A stretch of 45,307 nt of DNA from Bacteroidales bacterium (GCA_012513795.1 JAAZBN010000150.1:1-45307), one strand, 5' to 3'; positions 23,268 to 32,922 are shown, numbered from the stretch's first letter. A program made the numbers and translations. The notes: a model not told the origin generated them from the sequence alone.

Positions 23268-25529
23268 TTATTCAATAAATTCCTCAATCCTCTTTACACT
23301 GGCAATACCCTTGATGTTTGAGAGTTGCATAATAAGATTATTGAGGTCTCGAGTGTGATGCACGTACAGATCAATCGTCCCCTCAAAGATCCCGTCATAG
23401 ACTGACACATTAATATTTCTAATGTTGACGTTGAGCTCCTTGGAGATGATTGTGGTCACCTCATTGATGAGACCTATCCTGTCAATACCGTTTATACTGA
23501 TCCTTGCCAGGAAGGAGGCAAGCTTATGTATGGTCCATCTGACCTGGATGATCCTGTTGCCTTCACTGGACATCAGCTTGACAGCCACCGGGCATTTTGG
23601 CTTATGAACAATGATGGAGTTTGAGTGGTCAATATAGCCCAGCACCTCATCTCCAGGGATTGGCTGGCAACAGCTGGCTATGACGTATGAGTTGCGGGTA
23701 TTGTCAACGTTTTCCCGAAGCAGATAGGGATGGTTCTTGTCTATTTCTTCAGGAACGGGAGGTAATTCCTTTGTTTCTGCATTTTTCCGGGTCACTCCTC
23801 CGATGGCCAGTTGCCAGTATTTGCGCAGGCTTCCCTCAGGCGCCTTCTTCAGTACCTTGCGCAACTCGTCCAGGTTAATCAGTCCCAGACCTATCCTTGA
23901 ATAGAGCTCATCCTTATTAAGCAGATCATAATTATCAAGCAGCTTCTTGATGATGTCCGAATTGGGAAGGATGCCCAGTTCGCTCAGCTTCTCCTCCAGC
24001 ATTATCATGCCCTTTTGGATGCGGTCAGTGGATTGGTCCCTGAGGGCATCCTTGATGGCATTTTTGGCTTTCGCCGTATGCGCGTATTCAAGCCACTCTT
24101 TTTCAGGCTTCGCGATGGTGGAGGTGATGATCTCCACCTGGTCACCACTCTGCAGTGTGGTAGACAGAGGGCTGAGCTTGTAGTTTACCTTGGCGCCGAT
24201 GGCCTGATTGCCAATATCGGTGTGTATCTCATAGGCAAAATCCAACGCTGATGCTCCCTTTGGCAGATTGACAAGAAGCCCTTTCGGGGTGAAAACCATT
24301 ATCTCGGAAGAGAAGAGACTCATCTTGAATTCGTCAAGGAAGGTAAGTGGATCGGACATGGGATTGGCAAGCATCTCGCGGATGTGCTTGAGCCATTTAT
24401 CCAGCTCACTCTCTGACTGGGAGAGGTCTCCCTTGTACTTCCAGTGAGCGGCAAACCCCCGCTCTGCTGTGTCATCCATACGCTGGCTGCGTATCTGCAC
24501 CTCCACCCACCGGCCCTCCGGACCCATTACCGTCAGGTGCAATGCCTCATACCCGTTTGGCTTGGGCCTGCTTATCCAGTCACGCAGCCTGTCTGGTTTG
24601 GGCGTGTAAATATCCGTGATGAGGGAATATATCTGCCAGCATTGTGCCCTCTCACTCATCTCCGGACCGGGCTCGAACACTATCCTGACAGCAAGCAGGT
24701 CATACACCTCCTCGAAGGGAACGTTCTTGGACTGCATCTTCTTCCAGATGGAATAGATTGATTTGAACCGGCCGGAGATATCAAAAATGATATTGTTATT
24801 GTTCAGCTCCTCAATGATGGGCAGGCTGAATCTGTTAATGAGCGCCAGGTTCTTCTTCTCATCCATCTTAACCTTGCGGGCAATCTCCTCATATATGCGC
24901 GGATGCCTGAACTTGAAACTCAGGTCTTCAAGCTCGGTCTTTATTGCGAAGAGACCCAGACGGTGCGCAAGGGGCGCATAGAGATAAACGGTCTCACCGG
25001 CGATCTTCATACGCTTGTGTTCCGGCATCGAATCAAGGGTGCGCATGTTGTGAAGACGATCGGCTATCTTTATCAGTATGACCCTGAAATCGTCCGACAG
25101 GGTCATCAGCATTTTGCGGAAGTTCTCTGCCTGGAGTGAGTTGGTCTCTTTGTTATATGTGCCGGAGATCTTTGTAAGGCCATCAATAAGTGATGCTATC
25201 TTGGGCCCGAACTGGTTTGTTATCTCTTCCAGGGGCACCCCCGTGTCTTCAACCACATCATGGAGCAATGCTGCAGCAACTGACCTGGCCCCGAGACCGA
25301 TCTCATGATTGACTATCCGCGCTACATTGATAGGGTGGATGACGTATGGCTCACCGGAGTTGCGGTACATATCACGGTGTGCCTCGTTGGCAAACCGGAA
25401 GGCCTTCTCTATTAACTCCCGGTCACCAGGCTTGTCACACCGGTACAGATTGTCGGTCAGCAGCCTGTATTCTGACTCAATACGGTTTATATCTTCCTGG
25501 GTGAATATTTTCGTTTTAGTCTTTACCAT
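23268..25529 (-). CDS. rel: Bifunctional (p)ppGpp synthetase/hydrolase (Rel/SpoT family)
   Basis: 753 residues from the ATG at 25529; the frame can be extended two codons to a TTG. Domains in order: HD hydrolase (about 45-200, with YVIHPINVA and ALLHDVVEDT intact), synthetase (about 240-370, with GRFKSIYSIWKKM and VYDLLAVRIVF), TGS (about 405-465, IMVFTPKGLLVNLP), a helical and zinc-finger-like region with ASCCQPIPGDEVLGY (about 628-642), and a C-terminal ACT domain (about 680-750). Both catalytic halves look functional, so it can make and degrade the alarmone. It leads a unit with the fur-like gene, linking starvation and metal regulation by position only. A -7 element lies 25 bp upstream. 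Confidence 0.95.
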   Translation of the reverse strand: MVKTKTKIFTQEDINRIESEYRLLTDNLYRCDKPGDRELIEKAFRFANEAHRDMYRNSGEPYVIHPINVARIVNHEIGLGARSVAAALLHDVVEDTGVPLEEITNQFGPKIASLIDGLTKISGTYNKETNSLQAENFRKMLMTLSDDFRVILIKIADRLHNMRTLDSMPEHKRMKIAGETVYLYAPLAHRLGLFAIKTELEDLSFKFRHPRIYEEIARKVKMDEKKNLALINRFSLPIIEELNNNNIIFDISGRFKSIYSIWKKMQSKNVPFEEVYDLLAVRIVFEPGPEMSERAQCWQIYSLITDIYTPKPDRLRDWISRPKPNGYEALHLTVMGPEGRWVEVQIRSQRMDDTAERGFAAHWKYKGDLSQSESELDKWLKHIREMLANPMSDPLTFLDEFKMSLFSSEIMVFTPKGLLVNLPKGASALDFAYEIHTDIGNQAIGAKVNYKLSPLSTTLQSGDQVEIITSTIAKPEKEWLEYAHTAKAKNAIKDALRDQSTDRIQKGMIMLEEKLSELGILPNSDIIKKLLDNYDLLNKDELYSRIGLGLINLDELRKVLKKAPEGSLRKYWQLAIGGVTRKNAETKELPPVPEEIDKNHPYLLRENVDNTRNSYVIASCCQPIPGDEVLGYIDHSNSIIVHKPKCPVAVKLMSSEGNRIIQVRWTIHKLASFLARISINGIDRIGLINEVTTIISKELNVNIRNINVSVYDGIFEGTIDLYVHHTRDLNNLIMQLSNIKGIASVKRIEEFIE

Positions 25530-25553
25530 CAGCAATCACCTGCAAGGGAGTGA

Positions 25554-25561
25554 CAAAGATA
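25554..25561 (-). promoter_or_regulatory. -7 promoter element for rel
   Basis: The minus strand reads TATCTTTG, an exact TAnnTTTG match, 25 bp before the rel ATG. The predicted leader is about 20 nt. The element lies in the 61-bp gap after the type IX cargo gene. Confidence 0.55.
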
Positions 25562-25590
25562 CGAAAAACGGGTCATTCTCAATCCGGTGT

Positions 25591-27054
25591 TCATGGCAGT
25601 ATCGTTACCGTTCCGCTCATTACTTCAGTGTGCCCTGACGGTTTGGAGATCCTCAGTGACCAGAGATATACTCCTGGTGGCATGGATGCCCCGTTGTGCG
25701 TTCCGTCCCATCCTTCACCATGATCCGTGGTGCTGAAGAGAAGGGCTCCGTTGCGGGTATATATCCTGAAATCATATCCCCCGGGAAGAAAAGAGAACTC
25801 CGGTTTAAAAATGGCATTCTCTATGCCCCGGCCGGGTGTAAAAGCATTGGGCATGTAAATGCTCTCCGTTGTTATGATCACTGCTGCCGCCGAACGGTGA
25901 GCCGGTAGATCAGGCAAGGCCGAAGGGTCCTTCGCGGCAACGCGGTAAACAATGGCTGAGGACGTAACTTCCATGGCGAAGCGGGAATAATCATCAGACC
26001 ATAACGTATCACTGAGCGAGGTGGCAACCTCCTCAGGCCCATCCCCGGTATCACGCCAGACGGTAAAGAGCTCGGCGCCGCCTGCTTTTGGCCTGTTCCA
26101 CTTCAGGTAAATATGGGTTCCGGTGACAGAAGCCTCCGCTGCCATGTTGCGCGCCGGCCCTGACAGAGTAGACTCAAGACCGCAGCTGTTGACGGCTGCT
26201 GCCCTGTAAAGATTTATGGTTGCTGTGTCGGCAGCCGGAATGGTAAAGATGATCCTCCCGGACGATCCTGCTTCATAACCGGCCTCATCCCACGATGAGT
26301 TAGCCGGATTATAACGTTGCAGACGGAAATTACCAATGTCGGCAGCCTGGTCATATCCGGCTATGACCGTCAAACCTCCCTTCTCAACCACAATGGCATC
26401 AATGGTTACCCATTCCGGAGGCACCTCGCTGCCCGTGGTGACACAGACCATGTTGGAGGAGGAGAGGAGGCCGCCCCCGTCAAAGAAAGTAACATGAAAG
26501 CAATACTCAGTGTCCGGCTCATATCCGGTAAATATATAGGAAGTCTCTGATGGTGGAAGAGTTGGTTCGTCAATGATGGTTCCTGATCCATCAGTGATAT
26601 GCAATACCTGGCCCGTGGCAGGATGATATTCATTCTTGTACGGGGTCCAGGCTACAGTTATGCTGCCCGTGCATTCGTCATTGACAGCTGAGAGCCAGAC
26701 AGTGCTCAGCGGATTGCTTAGGGGACTGACATTCAGTGATGAATCAACGGCCGCAACAACATATGTGACACTCTGATATCTAGCAGCTGATGCCGTATGC
26801 GTGTACTCGGTAATGTAGGGAGAACGGACAGTGTCAATTGCAAGGGCTGTGGTTTCAGAATAGTTGTAAACAACGTAACTGCCCACATCCTGAGAAGCCG
26901 ATGGAAGCCAGCGTATAACCGCAAAACCTGTGACGGGGTCAACAGTGACCATGTCAAGACGCGGCGACAGGGGCTGCAATTCGTCCTGCCCTGTCATTGC
27001 CATCGGCAGCAGCAGGACACACACCAACGTTAATATAGTCTTCAACAGATTCAT
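25591..27054 (-). CDS. Secreted Fn3-repeat protein with type IX (type B, gliding-motility-associated) C-terminal sorting domain
   Basis: 487 residues. It has a Sec signal peptide (MNLLKTILTLVCVLLLPMAM, cleavage near 20-22) and then about four fibronectin type III-like beta domains (roughly 30-395). The first contains VIRWLPSASQDVGSYVVY, the second ITVAWTPYKN and the fourth YLKWNRPKAGGAELFTVWRD. Residues about 400-487 are a type B sorting domain: YMPNAFTPGRG, FRIYTRNGALLFST, GWDGTHNG and PPGVYLWSL. Such domains direct export through the type IX system. No enzymatic domain is visible; an adhesin or binding role is likely. Its ATG overlaps the stop of the upstream M16 gene as ATGA, so the three genes are translated together. 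Confidence 0.9.
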   Translation of the reverse strand: MNLLKTILTLVCVLLLPMAMTGQDELQPLSPRLDMVTVDPVTGFAVIRWLPSASQDVGSYVVYNYSETTALAIDTVRSPYITEYTHTASAARYQSVTYVVAAVDSSLNVSPLSNPLSTVWLSAVNDECTGSITVAWTPYKNEYHPATGQVLHITDGSGTIIDEPTLPPSETSYIFTGYEPDTEYCFHVTFFDGGGLLSSSNMVCVTTGSEVPPEWVTIDAIVVEKGGLTVIAGYDQAADIGNFRLQRYNPANSSWDEAGYEAGSSGRIIFTIPAADTATINLYRAAAVNSCGLESTLSGPARNMAAEASVTGTHIYLKWNRPKAGGAELFTVWRDTGDGPEEVATSLSDTLWSDDYSRFAMEVTSSAIVYRVAAKDPSALPDLPAHRSAAAVIITTESIYMPNAFTPGRGIENAIFKPEFSFLPGGYDFRIYTRNGALLFSTTDHGEGWDGTHNGASMPPGVYLWSLRISKPSGHTEVMSGTVTILP

Positions 27055-28337
27055 CTGGCACCGGCAATGATCTCAAATGCTTCGTCAATATTGAAATACG
27101 TGTTGAAGAGCTCTTTTATTTTGCCAGGAGTAATGGATCTGATTGTCTCTGTGAATCGGTTGTAATAATCATGCCCTGTCTCATGGTCAATAATGCCCCT
27201 TACTGTTTCTGCTATAGTAAACGGACCGTCAAACATGCGCGCTGTCTCACCCATGAGATGATTCCTTACCAATGTCATCTCCTCATCGGTTACTTCATCC
27301 TCACATAGAATACGTATCTCTTTTTTAATCTCCTTCACCGCAGCTTCACGGTACTCATTGGCAACATCGGTCATGATGACTATGTATCCCTTCTCACGGA
27401 AGGAGCCTGCCACCGCATGTATGCCATAGGTGTAACCTTTTTCTTCCCTTATGTTCCTCATGAGCCGTGAGCCGAAATAACCGCCCAGGATGGTTGTGGC
27501 TACCTGTAATCCCTGGTAGTCAGGATGATTCCGGGTAATCCCATCCCATCCCAGCCTTACCGTGCTCTGAACTGATCCGGGAATCTCACAGAATATCTTA
27601 ACCGGTCTGGCAGTCGCAAAATGCAGGATGGGTCTTACAGGTCTGCCTGATCCATCACGGCCGTTTATTCCGAAATGCTTCTCCAGCAATGGCAACGTCT
27701 GTTCCGGATATCTGCCCGCAACGGTAATATACATATTTAAGGGCAGGTAATGCTTTTGATGGAACCGTCGCAGATCACCCGTTGTCAGCGACCTGTAATC
27801 AGATTCACGCGCGATGCGTCCGTAAGGATTCTCTGCTCCGCAGAGAGCTTCGTAAAAGGCCTCCCTGGCAATCACTGAGGTCTTCTGTCTGGAGGTCAGA
27901 AAAGCCTGTATTCTTCTGTCAGTCAACAGCCTGAACTCATGATCAGGGAACGAGGGCCTAAACAGCACCTCCCTGGCGAGTGCCAATACTTCATCCAGTT
28001 TCCTTGTAAGGGTTATGGTCAGGAGTGAGGCGGTGTCCTTATCTGCAAGATGATAAAGTGCTGCTCCGGTGCTGTCAATAAGGTCATTTATTGTTGCGGC
28101 ATCATAGCTCCGGGTTCCTTCGGTGAGCATAGCGCTGGCCGACAGTGCCGAGAGGTGCACCTCTTCCATTATCTGTCCGGCCTGAAAGACGCACTCAATC
28201 CTCATGAGATCAACCGTGCCTTTGTCTATAAGGTAAACAGGTACACCATTACCCAGCCTTGCCATCTCAGGGAACGAGATAACGCCGGCTGAGGGGGTGA
28301 TGATCACCGGTGCAGCTTTTGGTTCTCCTGCTTTCAT
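27051..28337 (-). CDS. M16-family peptidase-like subunit lacking the zinc motif
   Basis: The frame is open to 28391, but the ATG at 28337-28335 overlaps the previous gene's stop as ATGA and gives 428 residues starting MKAGEPKAAP. The two-lobed M16 fold is visible: RLGNGVPVYLID at the start, LSALSASAMLTEGT where the active subunit has its HxxEH helix, KHYLPLNMYITVAG, and in the second lobe GGYFGSRLMRNIREEKGYTYGIHA (near 295-318), the R/Y substrate-binding motif. HxxEH is absent, so it is not itself catalytic. By family knowledge, M16B enzymes can pair one zinc-bearing subunit with one carrying R/Y; the zinc partner is encoded just upstream. Confidence 0.9.
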   Translation of the reverse strand: MKAGEPKAAPVIITPSAGVISFPEMARLGNGVPVYLIDKGTVDLMRIECVFQAGQIMEEVHLSALSASAMLTEGTRSYDAATINDLIDSTGAALYHLADKDTASLLTITLTRKLDEVLALAREVLFRPSFPDHEFRLLTDRRIQAFLTSRQKTSVIAREAFYEALCGAENPYGRIARESDYRSLTTGDLRRFHQKHYLPLNMYITVAGRYPEQTLPLLEKHFGINGRDGSGRPVRPILHFATARPVKIFCEIPGSVQSTVRLGWDGITRNHPDYQGLQVATTILGGYFGSRLMRNIREEKGYTYGIHAVAGSFREKGYIVIMTDVANEYREAAVKEIKKEIRILCEDEVTDEEMTLVRNHLMGETARMFDGPFTIAETVRGIIDHETGHDYYNRFTETIRSITPGKIKELFNTYFNIDEAFEIIAGAR

Positions 28338-29575
28338 CTCTTTGCTGGAAGATAGTGGATAACACTGCAGTTGCCGGGTCTGAAGGTACATTGTGATGCA
28401 ACCATTATCTCTTCTGCCGTTACGCTCATATATTGCTCCCTCTCACTGTTAATGCCCTCTGCATCACCCAGTACCTCCTGGTAGGCAAGGTTAAATGCCT
28501 TGTTCGCAGCACTCATGTATGACATCAGCCGGTTAGATTCATACCTGTTACGGGCTTTCTCCAGCTCAGCTGTGGTGACATACTCTTCTGCCAGATGGTT
28601 AAGCTCGGCTGTGACCGCCCCCTCTGCATCCTTAATATCAATACCCTCCCTTATTCTACCGCTGAAAATCACAAGCCCCGGATCAGCTTCTCCTGAGAGA
28701 TAGATGTCGGCGTCACTGAATAGCTCCTTCTTCCTGATAAGAATTGAGGGGAACCGGGCTGAATCGTAACCTGCCAGTATGTCTGTCAAAAGATCAAGGA
28801 CATAAAAATCACGACTTACTCTTGGTCCGGTATGAAAAGCCATGATCAGGTGAGCAGCCGGCACATTCCTGTGCACGGTCAGCTCACGTCTCTCATCCTG
28901 TTCAGGCTCCTGTTCCAGCCGTCTTCCATTGTGCTCTCCGGACGGGATGTGGCCAAACCTCTCTTCTGCCAGAGTGAAAACCACTTCAGGATCAACACTG
29001 CCAGCCACACTGAGGATACAGTTGGAAGGATTATAAAACCTGTCATAGAACTCCTTTGCCGATCTGCTGTCAGCCTTTTCTATATGGCTGATATCCATGC
29101 CAATGGCAGGCCACCGGTAGGGATGCACTTTGTAGGCCAGCGGCCTGAGCAGCAACTGCAGGTCACCATAGGGCTGGTTGAGATAGCGCTGCCTGAACTC
29201 CTCGGTGACAACACTCTTCTGGTTGTTCAGCCTCTCCTCCCTCAGGTCAAGCCCTCTCATCCTGTCTGCTTCAAGCCACAGGGCAGCCTCAAGATTGTTG
29301 GAGGGCAGTGTGATATAATAGTTGGTAATGTCATTGTTTGTGAAGGCATTGTTCTCCCCTCCGGCCATCATTACAGGTACATCAAAGAAAGGGACCGATG
29401 GAGTGCCACCGAACATCAGGTGCTCAAAGAGATGTGCAAAGCCTGTGGCTCGCGGATCCTCATCCCGTGAGCCGGCATCATACAGGATATTGGTTGTCAC
29501 CATGGGAGTAGACTCATCATGGTGGACTATCACCCTCAGTCCGTTGGTAAGCGTGTGCCGCTCAAATTTGATCAT
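28334..29575 (-). CDS. M16-family zinc metallopeptidase, catalytic subunit
   Basis: I start at the ATG at 29575, beginning MIKFERHTLTNGLRVIVHHD, the usual M16 N-terminus; the open frame 12 codons longer carries the promoter. The protein has 413 residues and the inverted zinc motif HLFEH (His48, Glu51, His52) in TGFAHLFEHLMFGG, with a likely third ligand in VVTEEFRQR near 126-134. The second lobe lacks the R/Y motif, which is instead in the downstream subunit. No signal peptide is visible, so the pair probably acts in the cytoplasm or is exported by another route. A peptide-degrading or processing role is likely. It is coupled by ATGA to the second M16 gene. Confidence 0.92.
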   Translation of the reverse strand: MIKFERHTLTNGLRVIVHHDESTPMVTTNILYDAGSRDEDPRATGFAHLFEHLMFGGTPSVPFFDVPVMMAGGENNAFTNNDITNYYITLPSNNLEAALWLEADRMRGLDLREERLNNQKSVVTEEFRQRYLNQPYGDLQLLLRPLAYKVHPYRWPAIGMDISHIEKADSRSAKEFYDRFYNPSNCILSVAGSVDPEVVFTLAEERFGHIPSGEHNGRRLEQEPEQDERRELTVHRNVPAAHLIMAFHTGPRVSRDFYVLDLLTDILAGYDSARFPSILIRKKELFSDADIYLSGEADPGLVIFSGRIREGIDIKDAEGAVTAELNHLAEEYVTTAELEKARNRYESNRLMSYMSAANKAFNLAYQEVLGDAEGINSEREQYMSVTAEEIMVASQCTFRPGNCSVIHYLPAKR

Positions 29576-29590
29576 GAATACAAAATATGG

Positions 29591-29607
29591 CAAACTTACC
29601 AAAGTTA
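29591..29607 (-). promoter_or_regulatory. Two close -7 promoter elements for the M16 operon
   Basis: On the minus strand TAACTTTG (29607-29600) and TAAGTTTG (29598-29591) both match TAnnTTTG exactly and lie 16-32 bp before the M16 ATG. Only one may be used; the downstream one would leave a leader of about 10 nt. Confidence 0.55.
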
Positions 29608-29629
29608 ACATCTGCTCCCTATTTTATCA

Positions 29630-29637
29630 TATATTTG
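29630..29637 (+). promoter_or_regulatory. -7 promoter element for the ClC gene
   Basis: TATATTTG matches TAnnTTTG exactly, 35 bp before the predicted TTG start of the ClC gene and back-to-back with the M16 operon promoters. Confidence 0.5.
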
Positions 29638-29671
29638 TGACCTGTATATTGTCCAATTTTTTTCTGTTATC

Positions 29672-31444
29672 TTGAAGGCTCTGTTATTTAAGCAGATAAG
29701 ACAGCTAAAATCTTTCCTGACCGAGCAGCAGACCGTGATTTACCTGCTCAGTTTCGTTGTCGGGCTGGTGAGCGCGCTGGCTGCGGTGGTGATGAAGAAT
29801 GCCATTCACTTTACGCATGTTCTCTTCACTCAGGGAGTAATGAAGGGTGCCGGAGGCGTGCTTTCTCTGGCTTATCCGCTGTTCGGGATAATACTGACAG
29901 TACTGGTAGTGAAGTATCTGGTACGTGATAATATCTCACACGGGGTAAGCAAGGTACTCTATGCCATCTCAAGGCGGAAAAGCTTCATAAAGCCACACAA
30001 CAACTGGTCATCAATACTTGCCAGTTCACTGACTATCGGCTTTGGTGGATCAGTGGGGGCAGAGGCCCCTATAGTGCTCACAGGCGCATCTATAGGTTCC
30101 AATATAGCCCGTTACTTCAAGCTTAATTACAAGTACGTTACGCTCCTCCTGGGTTGCGGAGCCGCCGGAGCCATATCGGGTATTTTCAAAGCCCCCATCG
30201 GAGGTATTCTCTTTACCCTTGAGGTGCTGATGCTTGACCTCACCATGTCGTCCATAGTGCCACTGCTTATCTCCTCCGTAACAGCTGCTACTGTGGCTTT
30301 CTTTTTTATGGGCGACAACGTTCTCTTTTCCTTCCAGGTCAACCAGGGCTTTACGCTGAGCGAACTGCCATACTATCTCATACTGGGGGTTTTCTGCGGC
30401 TTTGTGGGTCTCTATTTCACAAGGGCTACCATTGGAATAGAGAAGCTGTTCGGAAAAATAGGGAACAGGTGGACAAGGATGATCCTCGGTGGATTGCTGC
30501 TGGGAGCTCTTATTTACTTTTACCCGGCTTTTTACGGCGAAGGGTATGATACAGTGATGCTTCTCCTCAATGCCGAGACGGGTAAGGCCCCTGGCACCGT
30601 CCTGTTTGGCGAAATTGCCTCGGGATTCTGGGGCTTTGCCATTCTTATGGCCGGAATGCTGCTGCTGAAGGTGCTTGCCACAGCCTCTACCAACGGCGCC
30701 GGTGGAGTGGGGGGAGTGGTGGCTCCCGTACTCTTCACCGGAGGAGTGGCCGGATACTTTCTGTCCAGTATCATGAATCATATGCTGGGCATCTCACTGG
30801 TGGAAAGCAGCTTCACCCTTACAGCCATGGCCGGAGTCTTCGCAGCAGTGCTGCATGCCCCCCTGACTGCAATATTCCTCATCGCTGAGATAACAGAAGG
30901 ATACGGTCTGCTGATACCCCTGATACTCACCTCCACGGTGGCGTTTGTTACCAAACGCTCATTCAGGAAATATTCAATCTACAATGAACAGCTGGCACTA
31001 AGCGGGGAACTGATTACCCATGACAAGGATAAAGCAGTGATGACACTTCTTGACTGGACAAAAGAGGTGGAGAAGGACCTTCTGACAGTCAACCCGGAAG
31101 GTAACCTGGGTGACCTGGTGAAACAGGTAGCCAGATCAAACCGCAATATCTTCCCTGTGGTTGATGAATTCAATATACTTGAAGGAGTGGTTTTGCTCGA
31201 TGATGTTCGCGACAAGATGTTCAAACCAGAGCTCTATGAGAAGATCAGTGTCAGAGACCTGATGACCATACCGCCTTCTTATATAGACATCAACGAGAGG
31301 GGTGACGCCGTGCTTAAGGCCTTCGAGCAGACAGGAGCCTGGAACCTGCCAGTGCTGGACAGGGGAAGGTATGTGGGATTCATCTCCAAGTCCAGGATCT
31401 TTAGCGCATACCGAGAGCTTCTGAGACAGTTTTCAGAAGAGTGA
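29672..31444 (+). CDS. ClC-family chloride channel/antiporter with C-terminal CBS pair
   Basis: 590 residues. Residues about 20-430 form the ClC membrane domain, with GFGGSVGAEAPIVLTGASIG (near 115-134, carrying the gating-type Glu in GAEAP), GCGAAGAISGIFKAPIGG, and GAGGVGGVVAPVLFTGGVAG (near 344-363) for the anion path. Residues about 455-585 contain two CBS domains (LGDLVKQVARSNRNIFPVVD and VRDLMTIPPSYIDI), which usually bind adenine nucleotides and regulate the channel. It moves chloride or other anions across the inner membrane; channel or proton antiporter mode is not certain. No ATG precedes the conserved start, so I use TTG at 29672. The following gap holds the glyA promoter. Confidence 0.93.
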   Translation: MKALLFKQIRQLKSFLTEQQTVIYLLSFVVGLVSALAAVVMKNAIHFTHVLFTQGVMKGAGGVLSLAYPLFGIILTVLVVKYLVRDNISHGVSKVLYAISRRKSFIKPHNNWSSILASSLTIGFGGSVGAEAPIVLTGASIGSNIARYFKLNYKYVTLLLGCGAAGAISGIFKAPIGGILFTLEVLMLDLTMSSIVPLLISSVTAATVAFFFMGDNVLFSFQVNQGFTLSELPYYLILGVFCGFVGLYFTRATIGIEKLFGKIGNRWTRMILGGLLLGALIYFYPAFYGEGYDTVMLLLNAETGKAPGTVLFGEIASGFWGFAILMAGMLLLKVLATASTNGAGGVGGVVAPVLFTGGVAGYFLSSIMNHMLGISLVESSFTLTAMAGVFAAVLHAPLTAIFLIAEITEGYGLLIPLILTSTVAFVTKRSFRKYSIYNEQLALSGELITHDKDKAVMTLLDWTKEVEKDLLTVNPEGNLGDLVKQVARSNRNIFPVVDEFNILEGVVLLDDVRDKMFKPELYEKISVRDLMTIPPSYIDINERGDAVLKAFEQTGAWNLPVLDRGRYVGFISKSRIFSAYRELLRQFSEE

Positions 31445-31532
31445 TTTCAACTACTTCGCGGCACAGCTCACTAACTCTTTTCTGCACCCTCCGGGTATAA
31501 CCCAGATCATAATAAAAATTAAGATTAAAACG

Positions 31533-31540
31533 TATATTTG
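31533..31540 (+). promoter_or_regulatory. -7 promoter element for glyA
   Basis: TATATTTG matches TAnnTTTG exactly, 69 bp before the glyA ATG. The start site would be near 31547, leaving a leader of about 60 nt that contains three GTNACC repeats. Confidence 0.6.
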
Positions 31541-31558
31541 CCCCTGAACCATCCGTTA

Positions 31559-31577
31559 GTAACCGTTACCGGTGACC
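31559..31577 (+). repeat. Three tandem GTNACC repeats in the glyA leader
   Basis: GTAACC (31559-31564), GTTACC (31565-31570) and, after one G, GTGACC (31572-31577) follow each other between the promoter and the glyA start. Neighbouring copies make short dyads (GTAAC/GTTAC; GGTGACC is itself palindromic), which could form an operator. Confidence 0.4.
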
Positions 31578-31608
31578 GGATAATTAACAACTGAACAACT
31601 TATTTATC

Positions 31609-32889
31609 ATGGAAAGAGACAGCGTTATATTTGACCTGATCAGTCGTGAGCGCAAACGTCAGACTGACGGAATAGAACTGATAGCATCTGAGAACTTTGT
31701 GAGTTCCCAGGTACTGGAGGCCATGGGCTCAGTGCTTACCAACAAGTATGCCGAGGGCTATCCGGGGGCTCGTTATTACGGAGGCTGTGAGGTGGTGGAC
31801 GAGGTTGAGCAGCTTGCCATTGACAGACTCAAGAAACTCTTCAATGCCGAATATGCCAACGTTCAGCCTCACTCCGGAGCACAGGCCAATATGGCCGTGT
31901 TCCTGACGGTGCTGAAACCCGGTGACACATTCCTTGGCCTGAACCTGTCACATGGAGGGCACCTGTCGCATGGCTCACCTGTGAACTCATCAGGTATCCT
32001 TTACAGACCTGTGGCCTATGGGGTGAAAGAGGAGACGGGCAGGGTTGATTATGACATGATGGAGGAAGTGGCGTTGGCAGAGAAGCCGAAAATGATAATC
32101 GGGGGTGCATCTGCCTACTCCAGGGAGTGGGATTATGCGCGCATGCGGGCTATAGCCGATAAGATTGGCGCAATGCTTATGGTTGATATGGCACACCCGG
32201 CAGGACTCATAGCAGCCGGATTGCTGGAGAATCCGCTTAAATACGCTCATATCGTTACAAGCACTACTCACAAAACCCTCAGGGGACCTCGCGGTGGTAT
32301 CATTCTTATGGGTAATGACTTCCCGAATCCATGGGGGGTGACCACCCCCAAGGGCGAGATAAAGATGATGTCAGCAATGCTCAATTCAGCTGTCTTCCCG
32401 GGTATACAGGGCGGACCGCTGGAGCATGTCATCGCTTCCAAGGCCGTCTCCTTCGGCGAAGCCCTGACACCTGAGTTCCGCACTTACCAGCAGCAGGTAA
32501 AGAGAAACGCCTCGGTGATGGCTGATGCCTTTATTTCACTTGGATATAAAGTTATTTCCGGCGGCACAGATAACCACTCCATGCTCATTGATCTTCGTAC
32601 ACGCTTCCCGGAAATTTCCGGCAAGAAGGTTGAAAATACCCTCGTCAGGGCACATATTACAGTCAACAAGAATATGGTGCCATTTGATTCCCGTTCACCT
32701 TTCCTGACATCCGGAATAAGGGTGGGAACCCCGGCTATCACCACACGTGGCCTCAAAGAAGGAGATATGGGACAGATTGTCAGTTTAATAGATGAGGTGC
32801 TCGTAAATATAGATAACGAAACAGTTATTTCAGAAGTGGGTGAGAAAGTGGTGAGGATGATGAAAGATTATCCTCTCTTTGCCATGTAG
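31609..32889 (+). CDS. glyA: Serine hydroxymethyltransferase
   Basis: 426 residues. It is the PLP enzyme that interconverts serine and glycine while loading methylene on tetrahydrofolate. Family markers are intact: [19 protein letters not shown] near the start, [20 protein letters not shown] near 43-62, [45 protein letters not shown], and [11 protein letters not shown] (near 222-232) with the PLP-binding Lys. It is preceded by a good promoter element and a repeat-bearing leader, so it is probably transcribed on its own or with the following response regulator, 33 bp downstream. Confidence 0.97.
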   Translation: MERDSVIFDLISRERKRQTDGIELIASENFVSSQVLEAMGSVLTNKYAEGYPGARYYGGCEVVDEVEQLAIDRLKKLFNAEYANVQPHSGAQANMAVFLTVLKPGDTFLGLNLSHGGHLSHGSPVNSSGILYRPVAYGVKEETGRVDYDMMEEVALAEKPKMIIGGASAYSREWDYARMRAIADKIGAMLMVDMAHPAGLIAAGLLENPLKYAHIVTSTTHKTLRGPRGGIILMGNDFPNPWGVTTPKGEIKMMSAMLNSAVFPGIQGGPLEHVIASKAVSFGEALTPEFRTYQQQVKRNASVMADAFISLGYKVISGGTDNHSMLIDLRTRFPEISGKKVENTLVRAHITVNKNMVPFDSRSPFLTSGIRVGTPAITTRGLKEGDMGQIVSLIDEVLVNIDNETVISEVGEKVVRMMKDYPLFAM

Positions 32890-32922
32890 GAAATTATCAA
32901 TCCCTTTACTACTTTTGTTGTC

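Noticed and set aside
30050-30781. A 243-codon minus-strand open frame opposite the ClC gene
   Set aside because: The composition (His-, Ser- and Gly-rich, low in hydrophobic patterning) and complete overlap with the intact ClC membrane domain indicate an antisense shadow.
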